The notes under the pieces: generated by a model
Told to the model about the DNA's origin: nothing
Database searches by the model: none
Seen by the model: the letters and a program-made list of their open reading frames with translations, nothing else
Made by a program: the position numbers and the translations under genes
Origin: CBDDHT01 sp965228615
GTDB lineage: Bacteria; Pseudomonadota; Alphaproteobacteria; Rhizobiales; Methyloligellaceae
Assembly: GCA_965228615.1 (NCBI GenBank)
Contig: CBDDHT010000003.1
Location: 310,001 to 374,000 of the forward strand
DNA length: 64,000 nucleotides
Reading direction: 5' to 3'
Shown here: positions 7,659 to 16,713 of the stretch, piece after piece
How the letters are laid out: each line of letters starts with the position of its first letter
Position numbering within the stretch: position 1 is the stretch's first letter

Positions 7659-10600
7659 ATGCGGATCGAACGTCGATTCACTGAGAGAGGCAAATCTCCT
7701 TACGCGCTGATGGCATTTCGCGACACCCAAAGCGAAATCCGAAATCCTGACGGCTCCGTGGTCTTCAAATTGGACCAGTTTGCGGTACCGGAGCAGTGGA
7801 GCCAGGTCGCGGCAGATATTCTGGCGCAGAAATATTTCCGCAAAAAAGGCGTTCCCGCGCGGCTGAAGAAAGTTGAAGAGCCCACGGTCCCGTCCTGGCT
7901 ATGGCGCTCGGTCCCGGACGAGACGGCACTTGAGGTCCTTCCCAGGGAAAAGCGCTACACCAGCGAAACAGATGCGCGGCAGGTCTTCGACCGTCTTGCA
8001 GGGACCTGGACCTATTGGGGCTGGAAGGGCGGCTACTTCACCGAAGAGTCCGATGCCCGCGCCTATTTCGATGAAATGCGCTACATGCTCGCCATGCAGA
8101 TGGCGGCACCGAACAGCCCGCAATGGTTCAATACGGGCCTCCACTGGGCCTATGGGATCGATGGTCCCGGCCAGGGCCATTTCTATGTCGACTATGAAAC
8201 GGGCACCCTCACCCGCTCGCGTTCGGCCTATGAGCATCCTCAGCCTCATGCCTGCTTCATCCAGTCCATCGAGGACGATCTCGTCAACGAGAACGGCATC
8301 ATGGATCTGTGGGTACGCGAAGCACGACTGTTCAAATATGGCTCTGGGACAGGATCGAATTTCTCGCATCTGCGTGGCGAGAACGAGCCCCTCTCGGGCG
8401 GCGGCAAGTCTTCCGGCCTGATGAGTTTCCTGAAGATCGGCGACCGTGCGGCCGGTGCCATCAAATCCGGCGGCACGACACGCCGCGCGGCCAAGATGGT
8501 CGTCGTCGATATCGATCACCCCGATATCGAGCAATACATCAATTGGAAGGTCGCGGAAGAGCAGAAGGTGGCGGCGCTCGTCACGGGCTCCAAGATCTGC
8601 GCCAAGCGCCTGACAGCAATCATGCGTGCCTGCACCGATTGCGTGATCCCGGGCGCCGAAGACGATTGCTTCGATCCCTCCAAGAACCTTGCGCTGAAAC
8701 GCCAGATCCGCGCAGCACGTAAGGACCAGGTGCCGGACAACTATATCCAGCGTGTCATCCAGTTTGCGCGCCAGGGCTTTACGGAAATCGAGTTCGACAC
8801 CTATGACACGGACTGGCAGGGCGAAGCCTACCGGACAGTATCGGGTCAGAATTCGAACAATTCCGTGCGTGTCACGGATGATTTTCTGAAAGCGGTCGCG
8901 AAGGATGAGTCCTGGGATCTGATCCAGCGTACCGATGGTGCAGTGGCCAACACTGTTCGAGCCCGGGATCTCTGGGACCATATCAGCTTTGCAGCATGGG
9001 CTTCCGCCGATCCGGGCATGCAGTACCACACCACGATCAACGACTGGCACACCTGCCCGCAGAGTGGTCCGATCCGGGCGTCCAACCCGTGCTCCGAGTA
9101 TATGTTCCTGGACGACACGGCTTGCAATCTGGCCTCGCTCAATCTGATGGCGTTCCGTGACGACGCCAAGGACTTCGATACGGGCAACTTCGAGCATGCG
9201 GTACGGCTCTGGACCCTGACACTCGAAATCGCCGTTCTGATGGCTCAGTTCCCCTCGCGCCAGATCGCAGAATTGTCCTATCAGTATCGCACCCTTGGTC
9301 TTGGCTACGCCAATATCGGCGGCATGCTGATGGCATCGGGTCTTGCTTACGACAGCGACGAAGCGCGGTCCCTGTGCGGCTCCATCACGGCATTGATGAC
9401 GGGCGTCTCCTACGCCACATCCGCCGAGATTGCCCGCGAGCTTGGGCCCTTCCCGGGATTTGCACCGAACCGCAGCGATATGCTGCGGGTCATTCGCAAT
9501 CATCGCCAGGCGGCAATGGGCGAAGACGACGGCTATGAATCCCTGTCCACCAAACCGATCCCGCTCGACCGGGTCTCATGTCCCGATACGCGGATTATCG
9601 ACCGGGCCGTGATTGCATGGGACAAGGCGTTCGAGCTCGGCACTGCCCATGGCTTCCGCAACGCGCAAGCCAGTGTGATCGCACCGACCGGTACGATCGG
9701 CCTCGTCATGGATTGCGACACGACCGGCATCGAACCCGACTTCGCCCTGGTGAAGTTCAAGAAGCTGGCCGGTGGCGGCTACTTCAAGATCATCAACCGG
9801 ACCGTCGAAGAAGCTTTGCAGACGCTTGGCTATGAGGCGGATGCGATCAAGGCCATTTCGGACTACGCGGTTGGACGAGGAACCTTGGCCGGCGCACCGG
9901 AAATCAACCACGTCACCCTGACGACGAAGGGTTTCACGGAAGAGGCCATCGAGAAAGTCGAAGAGGCTTTGAAGACCGCCTTCGATATCTCGTTCGCATT
10001 CAACAAGTGGACGCTCGGCGAGGCCTTCTGTGTCGAGGATCTAGGCATCGATGCAAAACGCCTCGATGCGCCCGATTTCGACCTTCTCGCCGAGATTGGA
10101 TACTCACGGAGCGAAATTGAAGGCGCCAATGAGTATTGCTGCGGTGCCATGACGCTCGAAGGTGCGCCGGGTCTAGACGAAGTTCATCTTCCGGTCTTTG
10201 ACTGCGCCAGCCCTTGCGGCCGAAAGGGCACGCGTTATCTGTCCGTAGAGAGCCATATTCGGATGATGGCCGCGGCGCAGCCCTTTATTTCCGGTGCGAT
10301 CTCCAAGACCATCAACATGCCGAACAACGCCACGGTCGAAGATTGTGCCGAGGCCTATTGGCTGTCCTGGCAGTTGGGGGTCAAGGCCAACGCGCTCTAC
10401 CGTGACGGATCGAAACTCTCGCAACCGCTGAACGCACAACTCCTGTCGGATGACGACGAAGAGGAGGAAGATGCCATTGAGGCGGTGGTTGCCGACAAGC
10501 CTGCTGTTGCACGCGCCGAGAAGGTCGCAGGAAAGGCTGCCATCAATGCACTGGAGAAGGCCGCTGCCCGCGAGCGCGAGCGACTACCCGACCGGCGCAT

Positions 10601-11435
10601 GGGCTACGCCCAGAAAGCGATCGTTGGCGGTCACAAGGTCTATCTGCACACCGGCGAATATAAAGACGGACGCCTCGGGGAAATCTTCATCGACATGCAC
10701 AAGGAAGGCGCCGCCTTCCGCTCGCTGATGAACAATTTCGCCATCGCCGTCTCGGTCGGCCTGCAGTACGGCGTTCCGCTCGAGGAATATGTGGATGCGT
10801 TCACATTCACGCGCTTCGAGCCGGCAGGTCTCGTGCAAGGCAACGAGACGATCAAGAACGCTACGTCGATCCTTGATTATATCTTCCGTGAACTCGCCAT
10901 TTCCTATCTCAGCCGAAACGAGTTGGCCCATGTCGATCCGGTCGAGATCGGCAATACGGCAATGGGTTCCGGTGTCGATGAGGGCCGTCAGCCCGAAGTC
11001 GATGCTGCAGCGGAAATCGCGCGTAACATTTCCAGTGGCTACATCCGCGGACAGCGCGAGAAGCTGTTTGTTGTCCAAGGGTCTGCCGCGTTAGACCATG
11101 CCCCGGATGGCCCTTCGAGCGAAACGCAGACGACATCCTCCCAGACGCTCGAAGAGACCGTGTCCCGGCCGCAAAGCGTCGGCGCGGCGGCGGCGCCGGG
11201 GGAGGCTTTAACCCCTCCCCCGGCCGTCACAACCGGATTGGTCGAACCCTATTCGGCGGTGGCTGTTGCCAAGGACCCGGCGCCCGTAGAGCGCAGCGAG
11301 GAAAGCCTGATCATGGAAGCGCGTGTGCGTGGTTATGAAGGGGAAGCTTGCGGCGAGTGCGGAAACTTCACGCTAGTCCGCAACGGCACTTGCCTGAAAT
11401 GCGATACATGCGGTGGGACGACCGGATGTAGCTAG
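7659..11435 (+). CDS. nrdJ: Vitamin B12-dependent (class II) ribonucleoside-diphosphate reductase
   Basis: A 1258-aa adenosylcobalamin-dependent ribonucleotide reductase that makes deoxyribonucleotides with or without oxygen. Recognised parts are MAAPNSPQWFNTG near residue 150, NPCSEYMFLDDTACNLASLNL near residues 476-496 (first active-site cysteine, radical relay and NLASLNL loop), SVIAPTGTIGLVMDCDTTGIEPDF near residue 670 and NPCSEY-proximal nucleotide-binding segments. A long C-terminal extension contains an acidic run (about residue 930) and ends in CGECGNFTLVRNGTCLKC...CGGTTGC, a zinc-ribbon/redox-active cysteine tail. A hairpin terminator follows at 11477. No class I nrdAB is visible in this window. 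Confidence 0.97.
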   Translation: MRIERRFTERGKSPYALMAFRDTQSEIRNPDGSVVFKLDQFAVPEQWSQVAADILAQKYFRKKGVPARLKKVEEPTVPSWLWRSVPDETALEVLPREKRYTSETDARQVFDRLAGTWTYWGWKGGYFTEESDARAYFDEMRYMLAMQMAAPNSPQWFNTGLHWAYGIDGPGQGHFYVDYETGTLTRSRSAYEHPQPHACFIQSIEDDLVNENGIMDLWVREARLFKYGSGTGSNFSHLRGENEPLSGGGKSSGLMSFLKIGDRAAGAIKSGGTTRRAAKMVVVDIDHPDIEQYINWKVAEEQKVAALVTGSKICAKRLTAIMRACTDCVIPGAEDDCFDPSKNLALKRQIRAARKDQVPDNYIQRVIQFARQGFTEIEFDTYDTDWQGEAYRTVSGQNSNNSVRVTDDFLKAVAKDESWDLIQRTDGAVANTVRARDLWDHISFAAWASADPGMQYHTTINDWHTCPQSGPIRASNPCSEYMFLDDTACNLASLNLMAFRDDAKDFDTGNFEHAVRLWTLTLEIAVLMAQFPSRQIAELSYQYRTLGLGYANIGGMLMASGLAYDSDEARSLCGSITALMTGVSYATSAEIARELGPFPGFAPNRSDMLRVIRNHRQAAMGEDDGYESLSTKPIPLDRVSCPDTRIIDRAVIAWDKAFELGTAHGFRNAQASVIAPTGTIGLVMDCDTTGIEPDFALVKFKKLAGGGYFKIINRTVEEALQTLGYEADAIKAISDYAVGRGTLAGAPEINHVTLTTKGFTEEAIEKVEEALKTAFDISFAFNKWTLGEAFCVEDLGIDAKRLDAPDFDLLAEIGYSRSEIEGANEYCCGAMTLEGAPGLDEVHLPVFDCASPCGRKGTRYLSVESHIRMMAAAQPFISGAISKTINMPNNATVEDCAEAYWLSWQLGVKANALYRDGSKLSQPLNAQLLSDDDEEEEDAIEAVVADKPAVARAEKVAGKAAINALEKAAARERERLPDRRMGYAQKAIVGGHKVYLHTGEYKDGRLGEIFIDMHKEGAAFRSLMNNFAIAVSVGLQYGVPLEEYVDAFTFTRFEPAGLVQGNETIKNATSILDYIFRELAISYLSRNELAHVDPVEIGNTAMGSGVDEGRQPEVDAAAEIARNISSGYIRGQREKLFVVQGSAALDHAPDGPSSETQTTSSQTLEETVSRPQSVGAAAAPGEALTPPPAVTTGLVEPYSAVAVAKDPAPVERSEESLIMEARVRGYEGEACGECGNFTLVRNGTCLKCDTCGGTTGCS

Positions 11436-11476
11436 ACCGATCCTGCGTTCTTCTTTGAACGCAATTGCCGAAAACC

Positions 11477-11507
11477 AAGGCGGCTGACAAATTCTGTCAG
11501 CCGCCTT
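11477..11507 (+). terminator. Rho-independent-like terminator after nrdJ
   Basis: A perfect 13-bp inverted repeat, AAGGCGGCTGACA / TGTCAGCCGCCTT, is separated by a 5-nt loop (AATTC). It starts 42 bp after the nrdJ stop codon and is followed by a moderately T-rich GTTCGTCTT. Confidence 0.8.
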
Positions 11508-11573
11508 GTTCGTCTTGCCACCTGACACCTCTTGGGCAAGACTGATGGTTCCGCTTCACTTTCGGGAACACCA

Positions 11574-12611
11574 ATGTCCGAACCCATTCGCGTCGCCACT
11601 GTCGGCACGGGATACTTTGCCCAGTTTCATCACGAAGCCTGGGCGCGGATGGACGATGTCGAGCTCGCAGCCGTTGTCAGCCTCGACGCTCAGGCTGCCC
11701 GCGAGACGGCAGACACTTATGGCGCTCCCGTGGCGTCGACGGATGCCCGCGACACGCTCGATGGGGTGCGGCCGGATCTGCTGGACATCATTGCGCCGCC
11801 GCCCGCTCATCTCGATCTCATTCGCCTGGCCGCCAGTATGGGCATCGATGTCATCTGCCAGAAACCGTTCTGCGGCGGCCTGCAGGATGCGCGCAAAGCC
11901 GTCTCCATCGCGCGGGACGCCGGCATCAAGCTAGTCGTTCATGAGAATTTCCGCTTCCAGCCCTGGCACCGCGAGCTCAAGCGCCTGCTGGACGATGATG
12001 AGATCGGCGATCCCTATCAGGTGACCTTTCGCCTACGCCCGGGCGATGGCCAGGGCGAAGACGCCTATCTCGACCGCCAGCCCTATTTCCAGACCATGGA
12101 ACGCTTTCTCGTGCATGAGACGGCAATCCATCTGGTCGACGTCTTCCGCTATCTCTTCGGCGACGTGAGACGCGTCTTTGCGTCTCTTGCCAAGCTCAAC
12201 CCGGTCATTGCCGGCGAAGATGCCGGCCTCATCCTCTTCGACTTCGAGAGCGGTCCGCGAGGTCTTTTCGACGGCAACAGACTTGCCGACCACATCGCCA
12301 GGAACCGGCGGCTGACAATGGGCGACATGTGGATCGAGGGTTCGGACGGAACACTCCGCCTCGACGGCGATGGGCGTCTCTTCGTCCGGAACCATGACGC
12401 CAACGATGAGGTGGAATTTACCTATGCCTGGGAGGAGCAAGGCTTTGCCGGCGACTGCGTCTATGCCCTCCAACGCCATGTCATCGACCACCTGACAAGC
12501 GGCAGTGCTCTTATGAACACGGGTGCCGACTATCTGACCAATCTCATAATCGAAGAGGCGATCTACGCTTCGGATGCGAGCGGGACCTGGGTCACGTTTC
12601 CGTCTGACTGA
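11574..12611 (+). CDS. Gfo/Idh/MocA family NAD(P)-dependent oxidoreductase
   Basis: A cytosolic dehydrogenase of 345 aa. The N-terminal Rossmann fold begins VATVGTGYFAQFHHEAW (GxGxxxxxH variant), and the family's conserved lysine-proline is in CQKPFCGGLQDARKAV near residue 102. The second domain (VVHENFRFQPWHRELKRLL, then DVFRYLFGDV) matches the GFO_IDH_MocA C-terminal domain with a candidate catalytic His in HETAIHLVD. The ATG at 11574 is chosen because GGGA precedes it and the Rossmann motif starts four residues later. An in-frame TTG at 11532 is less likely. The sugar or inositol substrate cannot be inferred. Confidence 0.9.
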   Translation: MSEPIRVATVGTGYFAQFHHEAWARMDDVELAAVVSLDAQAARETADTYGAPVASTDARDTLDGVRPDLLDIIAPPPAHLDLIRLAASMGIDVICQKPFCGGLQDARKAVSIARDAGIKLVVHENFRFQPWHRELKRLLDDDEIGDPYQVTFRLRPGDGQGEDAYLDRQPYFQTMERFLVHETAIHLVDVFRYLFGDVRRVFASLAKLNPVIAGEDAGLILFDFESGPRGLFDGNRLADHIARNRRLTMGDMWIEGSDGTLRLDGDGRLFVRNHDANDEVEFTYAWEEQGFAGDCVYALQRHVIDHLTSGSALMNTGADYLTNLIIEEAIYASDASGTWVTFPSD

Positions 12612-12620
12612 GTGTCCGAT

Positions 12621-12672
12621 TCACAACTCCTGAAGCCGGGCCGAGGAAGCGGGCCGGCTTCAGGACTTGTGA
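12621..12672. terminator. Bidirectional terminator hairpin between convergent genes
   Basis: TCACAA-CT-CCTGAAGCCGG pairs with CCGGCTTCAGG-AC-TTGTGA across a GC-rich loop. That gives 11 bp of perfect inner stem plus 6 bp of outer stem. It starts 9 bp after the stop of the Gfo/Idh gene and lies immediately after the stop of the leftward ceramidase-like gene, so it can serve both. Confidence 0.8.
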
Positions 12673-12673
12673 A

Positions 12674-13369
12674 TCAGGCTTTGATATCTTTGGGCGGGTT
12701 CTCGATGGCGGCCCTTATCAGCAGATACAAGGTGACGGCATTCAGGATGTGCCAAAAAGGGTGCGTTCCGATGGCAAATTCCAGTGTCCCGTCAGATGCC
12801 GGATAAAAGAGGCAGCCCGCCCCGCCGTCCAAGGTGCGGGCAATCAGCGACGCAAAAAAGATACCGGCCGCTGTAGCGATCCATCGCCCCGCAGGATGGC
12901 TTCGCTGTACGAGGACCGTACCGATGATCACCATGCAGGCAAGCGGCGGTGCATAGCCGAAAGATCCATTGAACCATGGCGGCATCAGTTGGCTACCGAC
13001 CCCGACGCCCAGCGCAACAGCGAAGGACAGCCAGATCGGGAATTCCAGGAACCATCGAAGCGCGACGATAAGATAGGCGACGACGAAGATCCCGATGGGG
13101 ATGACATCTGCGAGCGCCGCCCAACGTGTTGCGAAGGTGTGGAACAGAAAGCTCCCGACACCGACGACCATGACCCAGAAAATAAGAAAGAGGATGATCG
13201 TCCCGCCCCTCTCCGGTGAGCGATGGCGGAAATCCGTATAGGCCATGACCGCTGCGATTAGAAAGGCAAGGTTCGACATCGCATTGAGCGGCTCGCCCCA
13301 AAAATCGGGATGGGCGATCCGCTCGCAATAGATATCGACATATTCCCAAAGACCTCTATCCGCCACCAC
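12674..13369 (-). CDS. Ceramidase-domain (alkaline ceramidase-like) integral membrane protein
   Basis: A 231-aa protein with about seven hydrophobic helices belonging to the CREST membrane hydrolase superfamily. The pattern of metal ligands expected for ceramidase-type enzymes is visible: DIYCER near residue 14, NAMSNLAFL near 30, GVGSFLFHTFATRWAALADVIPI near 70-92 (His and Asp ligands) and GTHPFWHILNAV near 205-216 (HxxxH). A bacterial member need not act on ceramide; the amide-bond lipid substrate is inferred only from family. The CinA-type gene lies 29 bp upstream on the same strand, so the two may be cotranscribed. Confidence 0.85.
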   Translation of the reverse strand: MVADRGLWEYVDIYCERIAHPDFWGEPLNAMSNLAFLIAAVMAYTDFRHRSPERGGTIILFLIFWVMVVGVGSFLFHTFATRWAALADVIPIGIFVVAYLIVALRWFLEFPIWLSFAVALGVGVGSQLMPPWFNGSFGYAPPLACMVIIGTVLVQRSHPAGRWIATAAGIFFASLIARTLDGGAGCLFYPASDGTLEFAIGTHPFWHILNAVTLYLLIRAAIENPPKDIKA

Positions 13370-13398
13370 GCAGTCCCTTTCCTGGGAACGGGATCGAT

Positions 13399-14190
13399 TT
13401 ATTCGGCGTCGTCGCCGACGTCTCTGGAATTCTCTGCAAAGCCCGCATCGCGCAGCATCTGCCAGATGGCAATTCGAGCCTCCTCCAGGCGCAGCTCATT
13501 CGTGCCGCGCAGGACCAGATGACTGCCAAGTGTCCCCTTTTCAAAGAAAGGATAGCTGCCCATCTGCACGTCACCGAAGGCTGCCTGGACGGCGCTGAGG
13601 CCCGGTGCGAGATCGCCTTCGGGCGCTTCCACACGGACCGTTCTGGACAGCATCTTGCGGCCCTTCTTCAACCGCGGCGTCACGGCATCCAGCATCACCT
13701 GCATGATCCGCGGCACGCCGGCCATGACGATGACATTCTCCAGCATGAAGCCGGGTGTGATCGAAACCGAATTGTCGACGAGGTCCGCGCCATCCGGAAT
13801 GCGGGCCATTCGCAGGCGTGCCTCTGTCAGGCGTTCCGGCTCGTAGCGTTGGCGCATCAACGCCAGTGCGCGCTCATCGATATCGATCGGAACACCGAAG
13901 GCCTTGGCCACGGAGTCAGCGGTGATGTCGTCGTGCGTCGGCCCGATACCGCCCGTCGTAAAGACATAAGTGAACTGGGCGCGCAGCCTGTTTACGGCCT
14001 CGACGATGCGGTCTTCATCGTCGGGCACAACACGCACCTCCTGCAGCCGGATGCCGATCGCTGTCAGATATTCGGCGAGATACCCGATATTCTTGTCTTT
14101 GGTGCGCCCGGAAAGGATCTCGTCGCCGATCACGATCATGGCTGCGGTGATGACAGTTTCACTCACGTCTTGAGAAGGGTCTTCGGCCAT
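13399..14190 (-). CDS. CinA-type competence/damage-inducible protein A, MoaB/MogA-like domain
   Basis: A 263-aa protein containing the molybdopterin-binding MoCF fold found at the N-terminus of CinA. It begins AAMIVIGDEILSGRTKDKNIGYLAEYL and contains TTGGIGPTHDDITADSVAKAFG near residue 100 and ITPGFMLENVIVMAGVPRIMQ near residue 170. The C-terminal nicotinamide-nucleotide amidohydrolase domain of full CinA is absent, so this is the short, stand-alone form common in Alphaproteobacteria. In CinA this domain acts as an ADP-ribose pyrophosphatase, but whether this short form does is unknown. It is transcribed ahead of the ceramidase-like gene. Confidence 0.9.
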   Translation of the reverse strand: MAEDPSQDVSETVITAAMIVIGDEILSGRTKDKNIGYLAEYLTAIGIRLQEVRVVPDDEDRIVEAVNRLRAQFTYVFTTGGIGPTHDDITADSVAKAFGVPIDIDERALALMRQRYEPERLTEARLRMARIPDGADLVDNSVSITPGFMLENVIVMAGVPRIMQVMLDAVTPRLKKGRKMLSRTVRVEAPEGDLAPGLSAVQAAFGDVQMGSYPFFEKGTLGSHLVLRGTNELRLEEARIAIWQMLRDAGFAENSRDVGDDAE

Positions 14191-14303
14191 GGGCAGTGTC
14201 TGTCTCGCGTCAATTCACATCGATTTGGTGCCTGTCATAGCATTCAACACCGGTAGACCGCCACGCCTTGTCGCCATGCGTGTCTCAGCCTAATCTCCGC
14301 GCC

Positions 14304-15017
14304 ATGCAATTCCCGAATCCCCTAATTCCCGGCACTTTGATCAAACGCTACAAGCGCTTTCTCGCGGATGTTCAGCTTGAGGGCGGCGAAGAAGTGACGG
14401 CCCACTGCGCTAATCCCGGTTCAATGCTCGGGCTGTCGGAGCCCGGGTCGCGCGTATGGCTCTCGCCCAGCAACAATCCAAAGCGAAAGCTCAAATTCTC
14501 CTGGGAGCTGATCGAGGTTGATCTCGGCAAGGGTCCGGCTCTCGTCGGCATCAATACGAGCCATCCGAACGGGTTGGTGGCGGACGCCATTGAAGCAGGG
14601 CAAATCAAGGAGCTTGGCGGTTACGGCAGTCTTCGCCGCGAAGTGAAGTACGGCGAGAATAGCCGCATCGACATTCTCCTTGAAGATGAAACCAAGCCGC
14701 TCTGCTATGTCGAGATCAAGAATGTGCACCTGATGCGCGATGCCGGACTAGCCGAATTCCCGGATTCGGTCACAGCCCGCGGCGCCAAGCATCTAAGAGA
14801 GCTTTCGCAGATGGTCCGCGATGGGCACCGGGCCGTCATGGTCTATCTGGTGCAGCGGGACGACGCCGACCGCTTTGCCCTCGCCCGGGATATCGACAAG
14901 AATTACGCCGCAGCTTTCGATGCCGCGCGCGCGGTCGGCGTCGAGGCCCTGGCCTATGATTGCCGGCTTACGCCCGAAGGAATCGAAGTCTCCAAAGCGC
15001 TCCCAATCGCCGAATAG
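14304..15017 (+). CDS. sfsA: SfsA family DNA/RNA nuclease
   Basis: A 237-aa homologue of E. coli SfsA (sugar fermentation stimulation protein A), which has an OB-like N-terminal domain and a PD-(D/E)XK-type nuclease domain. Seen here: LIKRYKRFLADVQL near residue 10, TAHCANPGSMLGL near 34, the nuclease-like core NSRIDILLE...CYVEIKNVHLM near 120-145 (D and E-x-K), and FPDSVTARGAKHLREL near 152. The ATG at 14304 fits the family start MxFPxPLIPGTLIKRYKRF; an earlier in-frame start at 14268 is less likely. The physiological role is poorly defined. It is followed by map. Confidence 0.93.
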   Translation: MQFPNPLIPGTLIKRYKRFLADVQLEGGEEVTAHCANPGSMLGLSEPGSRVWLSPSNNPKRKLKFSWELIEVDLGKGPALVGINTSHPNGLVADAIEAGQIKELGGYGSLRREVKYGENSRIDILLEDETKPLCYVEIKNVHLMRDAGLAEFPDSVTARGAKHLRELSQMVRDGHRAVMVYLVQRDDADRFALARDIDKNYAAAFDAARAVGVEALAYDCRLTPEGIEVSKALPIAE

Positions 15018-15108
15018 GGTGACCGCCGGTCTGCGCTGATCTTGCGCAGGCACCTTCGAGGTCTTAAATCTCTACAGAGGGTGATTCGCACAAGCCGATT
15101 GGTCAAAA

Positions 15109-15945
15109 ATGATGCACATGATGCAAAATCTCGAACGCGCCAGATCTCTGGCCCGTGAGCCGCAGATCCGCCTCCACGGGCCGGATGCATTTGAAGGCAT
15201 GCGGAATGCCGGTCAGCTGACTGCTAAGGCATTGGATATGCTGGTAAACCATGTGCGGCCGGGCATTACCACGGCAGATCTGGATGACATCGTGTTCGAC
15301 TATGCGATCGAGCATGGCGCCGTCCCTGCCCCGTTGAATTATCGTGGATTCCCGAAGTCGATCTGTACGTCCCTCAATCATGTGGTCTGTCACGGTATTC
15401 CCGGAGCGCGTGTTCTCAAGGACGGCGATATCCTCAATATTGATGTCACATTGATTGTCGACGGCTGGCATGGCGATTCAAGCCGCATGTATCGCGTTGG
15501 AAACGTGCCCCGCGCTGCCGACCGACTGATTGAAGTGACCTATGAATCGCTGATGCGCGGCGTTGCGGCGGTCAAACCCGGCGGAACCACAGGCGATATC
15601 GGCGCAGCGATCCAAACTTATGCCGAAGCCGAACGCTGTAGCGTGGTTCGCGATTTTTGCGGCCATGGCCTCGGTCAGGTATTCCATGATCGCCCGAACA
15701 TTCTCCACTATGGGGAGCCAGGCGAAGGGCTACGGCTCGAGCCAGGCATGTTCTTCACCGTCGAGCCCATGATCAATCTGGGCAAGCCACACGTCAAAAT
15801 CTTGTCGGATGGCTGGACGGCCGTGACGCGCGACCGGTCTCTTTCGGCGCAGTTCGAACACACGATCGGAGTAACGGAAGACGGTTGCGAGATCTTCACC
15901 CTATCCCCCGATGGATTGCACCACCCGCCTTACACCCGTCATTGA
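15109..15945 (+). CDS. map: Methionine aminopeptidase, type I
   Basis: Removes the initiator methionine from nascent proteins and uses two divalent metals. Of 278 aa, the pita-bread fold spans residues 25-270. The metal ligands can be placed in LNIDVTLIVDGWHGDSS (two Asp), CGHGLGQVFHD (His), FTVEPMI (Glu) and SAQFEHTIGVTEDG (Glu). The substrate-pocket His is in NHVVCHGIP. Several ATGs are clustered at the start (15109, 15112, 15118, 15121), so the exact first residue is uncertain. radC follows 12 bp later on the same strand. Confidence 0.96.
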   Translation: MMHMMQNLERARSLAREPQIRLHGPDAFEGMRNAGQLTAKALDMLVNHVRPGITTADLDDIVFDYAIEHGAVPAPLNYRGFPKSICTSLNHVVCHGIPGARVLKDGDILNIDVTLIVDGWHGDSSRMYRVGNVPRAADRLIEVTYESLMRGVAAVKPGGTTGDIGAAIQTYAEAERCSVVRDFCGHGLGQVFHDRPNILHYGEPGEGLRLEPGMFFTVEPMINLGKPHVKILSDGWTAVTRDRSLSAQFEHTIGVTEDGCEIFTLSPDGLHHPPYTRH

Positions 15946-15957
15946 CTCAAGTCGTTC

Positions 15958-16653
15958 ATGAGTCCGGACGACCAAAGTAAGCCGCACTACAGCGGTCACC
16001 GCAAACGGCTGCGCCAACGCTTTCGTGAGGGCGGCGGAGACGCGATCCCGGACTATGAGCTGCTTGAACTCATCCTCTATCGTGCCCTGCCGCGCAAAGA
16101 CACGAAGCCGATTGCCAAGGACCTCATTGAGAAATTCGGATCTCTTGCCGAAGTCTTCAATGCACCCGAGCCCCGTCTGTCAGAAGTGAATGGTGTTGGC
16201 GATACGGTCATTACCGAGTTGAAGCTCGTACGCGAAACGGCCCTTCGCCTGTCGCGCGGCGCTTTCAAGGATCGCCCTGTTCTCGATTCCTGGACATCCG
16301 TTCTCGACTATTGCCGAACGGCAATGGGCTTTGAGGCACGTGAGCAGTTTCGGCTTCTGTTTCTCGATAAGAAGAACCGCATCATTGCCGACGAGGTGCA
16401 GCAGGAAGGCACCGTCGATCATACGCCGGTCTATGTACGCGAAGTGGTGAAGCGAGCCTTGGAGCTCTCGGCTACCGCCATCATTCTGGTGCACAATCAT
16501 CCTTCAGGCGATCCGACACCCTCCAATGCCGATATCCAGATGACGAACGAAATCGTCTCGGCCGCTGGCAAACTCGGGATCGTGATCCATGATCACATTG
16601 TTGTCGGCAAGGAGGGACACGCCAGCTTTCGCGGTCTCGGCCTGTTGAAATGA
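15958..16653 (+). CDS. radC: RadC family protein (JAB/MPN domain)
   Basis: A 231-aa RadC/UPF0758 family protein. An N-terminal helix-hairpin-helix-like region (HYSGHRKRLRQRFREGG, LSEVNGVGDTVITEL) is followed by the JAMM-type metalloprotease-like domain with VHNHPSGDPTPSNAD near residues 179-193 (HxHx7SxxD). The historical DNA-repair role is disputed, so the biological substrate is unknown. It is intact. The IS4 element is inserted only about 60 bp after its stop codon, in intergenic DNA. Confidence 0.94.
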   Translation: MSPDDQSKPHYSGHRKRLRQRFREGGGDAIPDYELLELILYRALPRKDTKPIAKDLIEKFGSLAEVFNAPEPRLSEVNGVGDTVITELKLVRETALRLSRGAFKDRPVLDSWTSVLDYCRTAMGFEAREQFRLLFLDKKNRIIADEVQQEGTVDHTPVYVREVVKRALELSATAIILVHNHPSGDPTPSNADIQMTNEIVSAAGKLGIVIHDHIVVGKEGHASFRGLGLLK

Positions 16654-16703
16654 CAGATCCGTTATTGTTCGCACCTGCGCGGAGCGTAGCCAAACTGGAT
16701 TCC

Positions 16704-16713
16704 AGCCTTCGCT
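16704..16713. repeat. Left copy of IS target-site duplication
   Basis: AGCCTTCGCT abuts the left terminal inverted repeat. The same 10 bases abut the right end at 18033-18042. Confidence 0.8.

Noticed and set aside
7899..9503. 534-codon minus-strand ORF inside nrdJ
   Set aside because: It is an antisense shadow of a GC-rich gene; the plus-strand protein is unmistakable.
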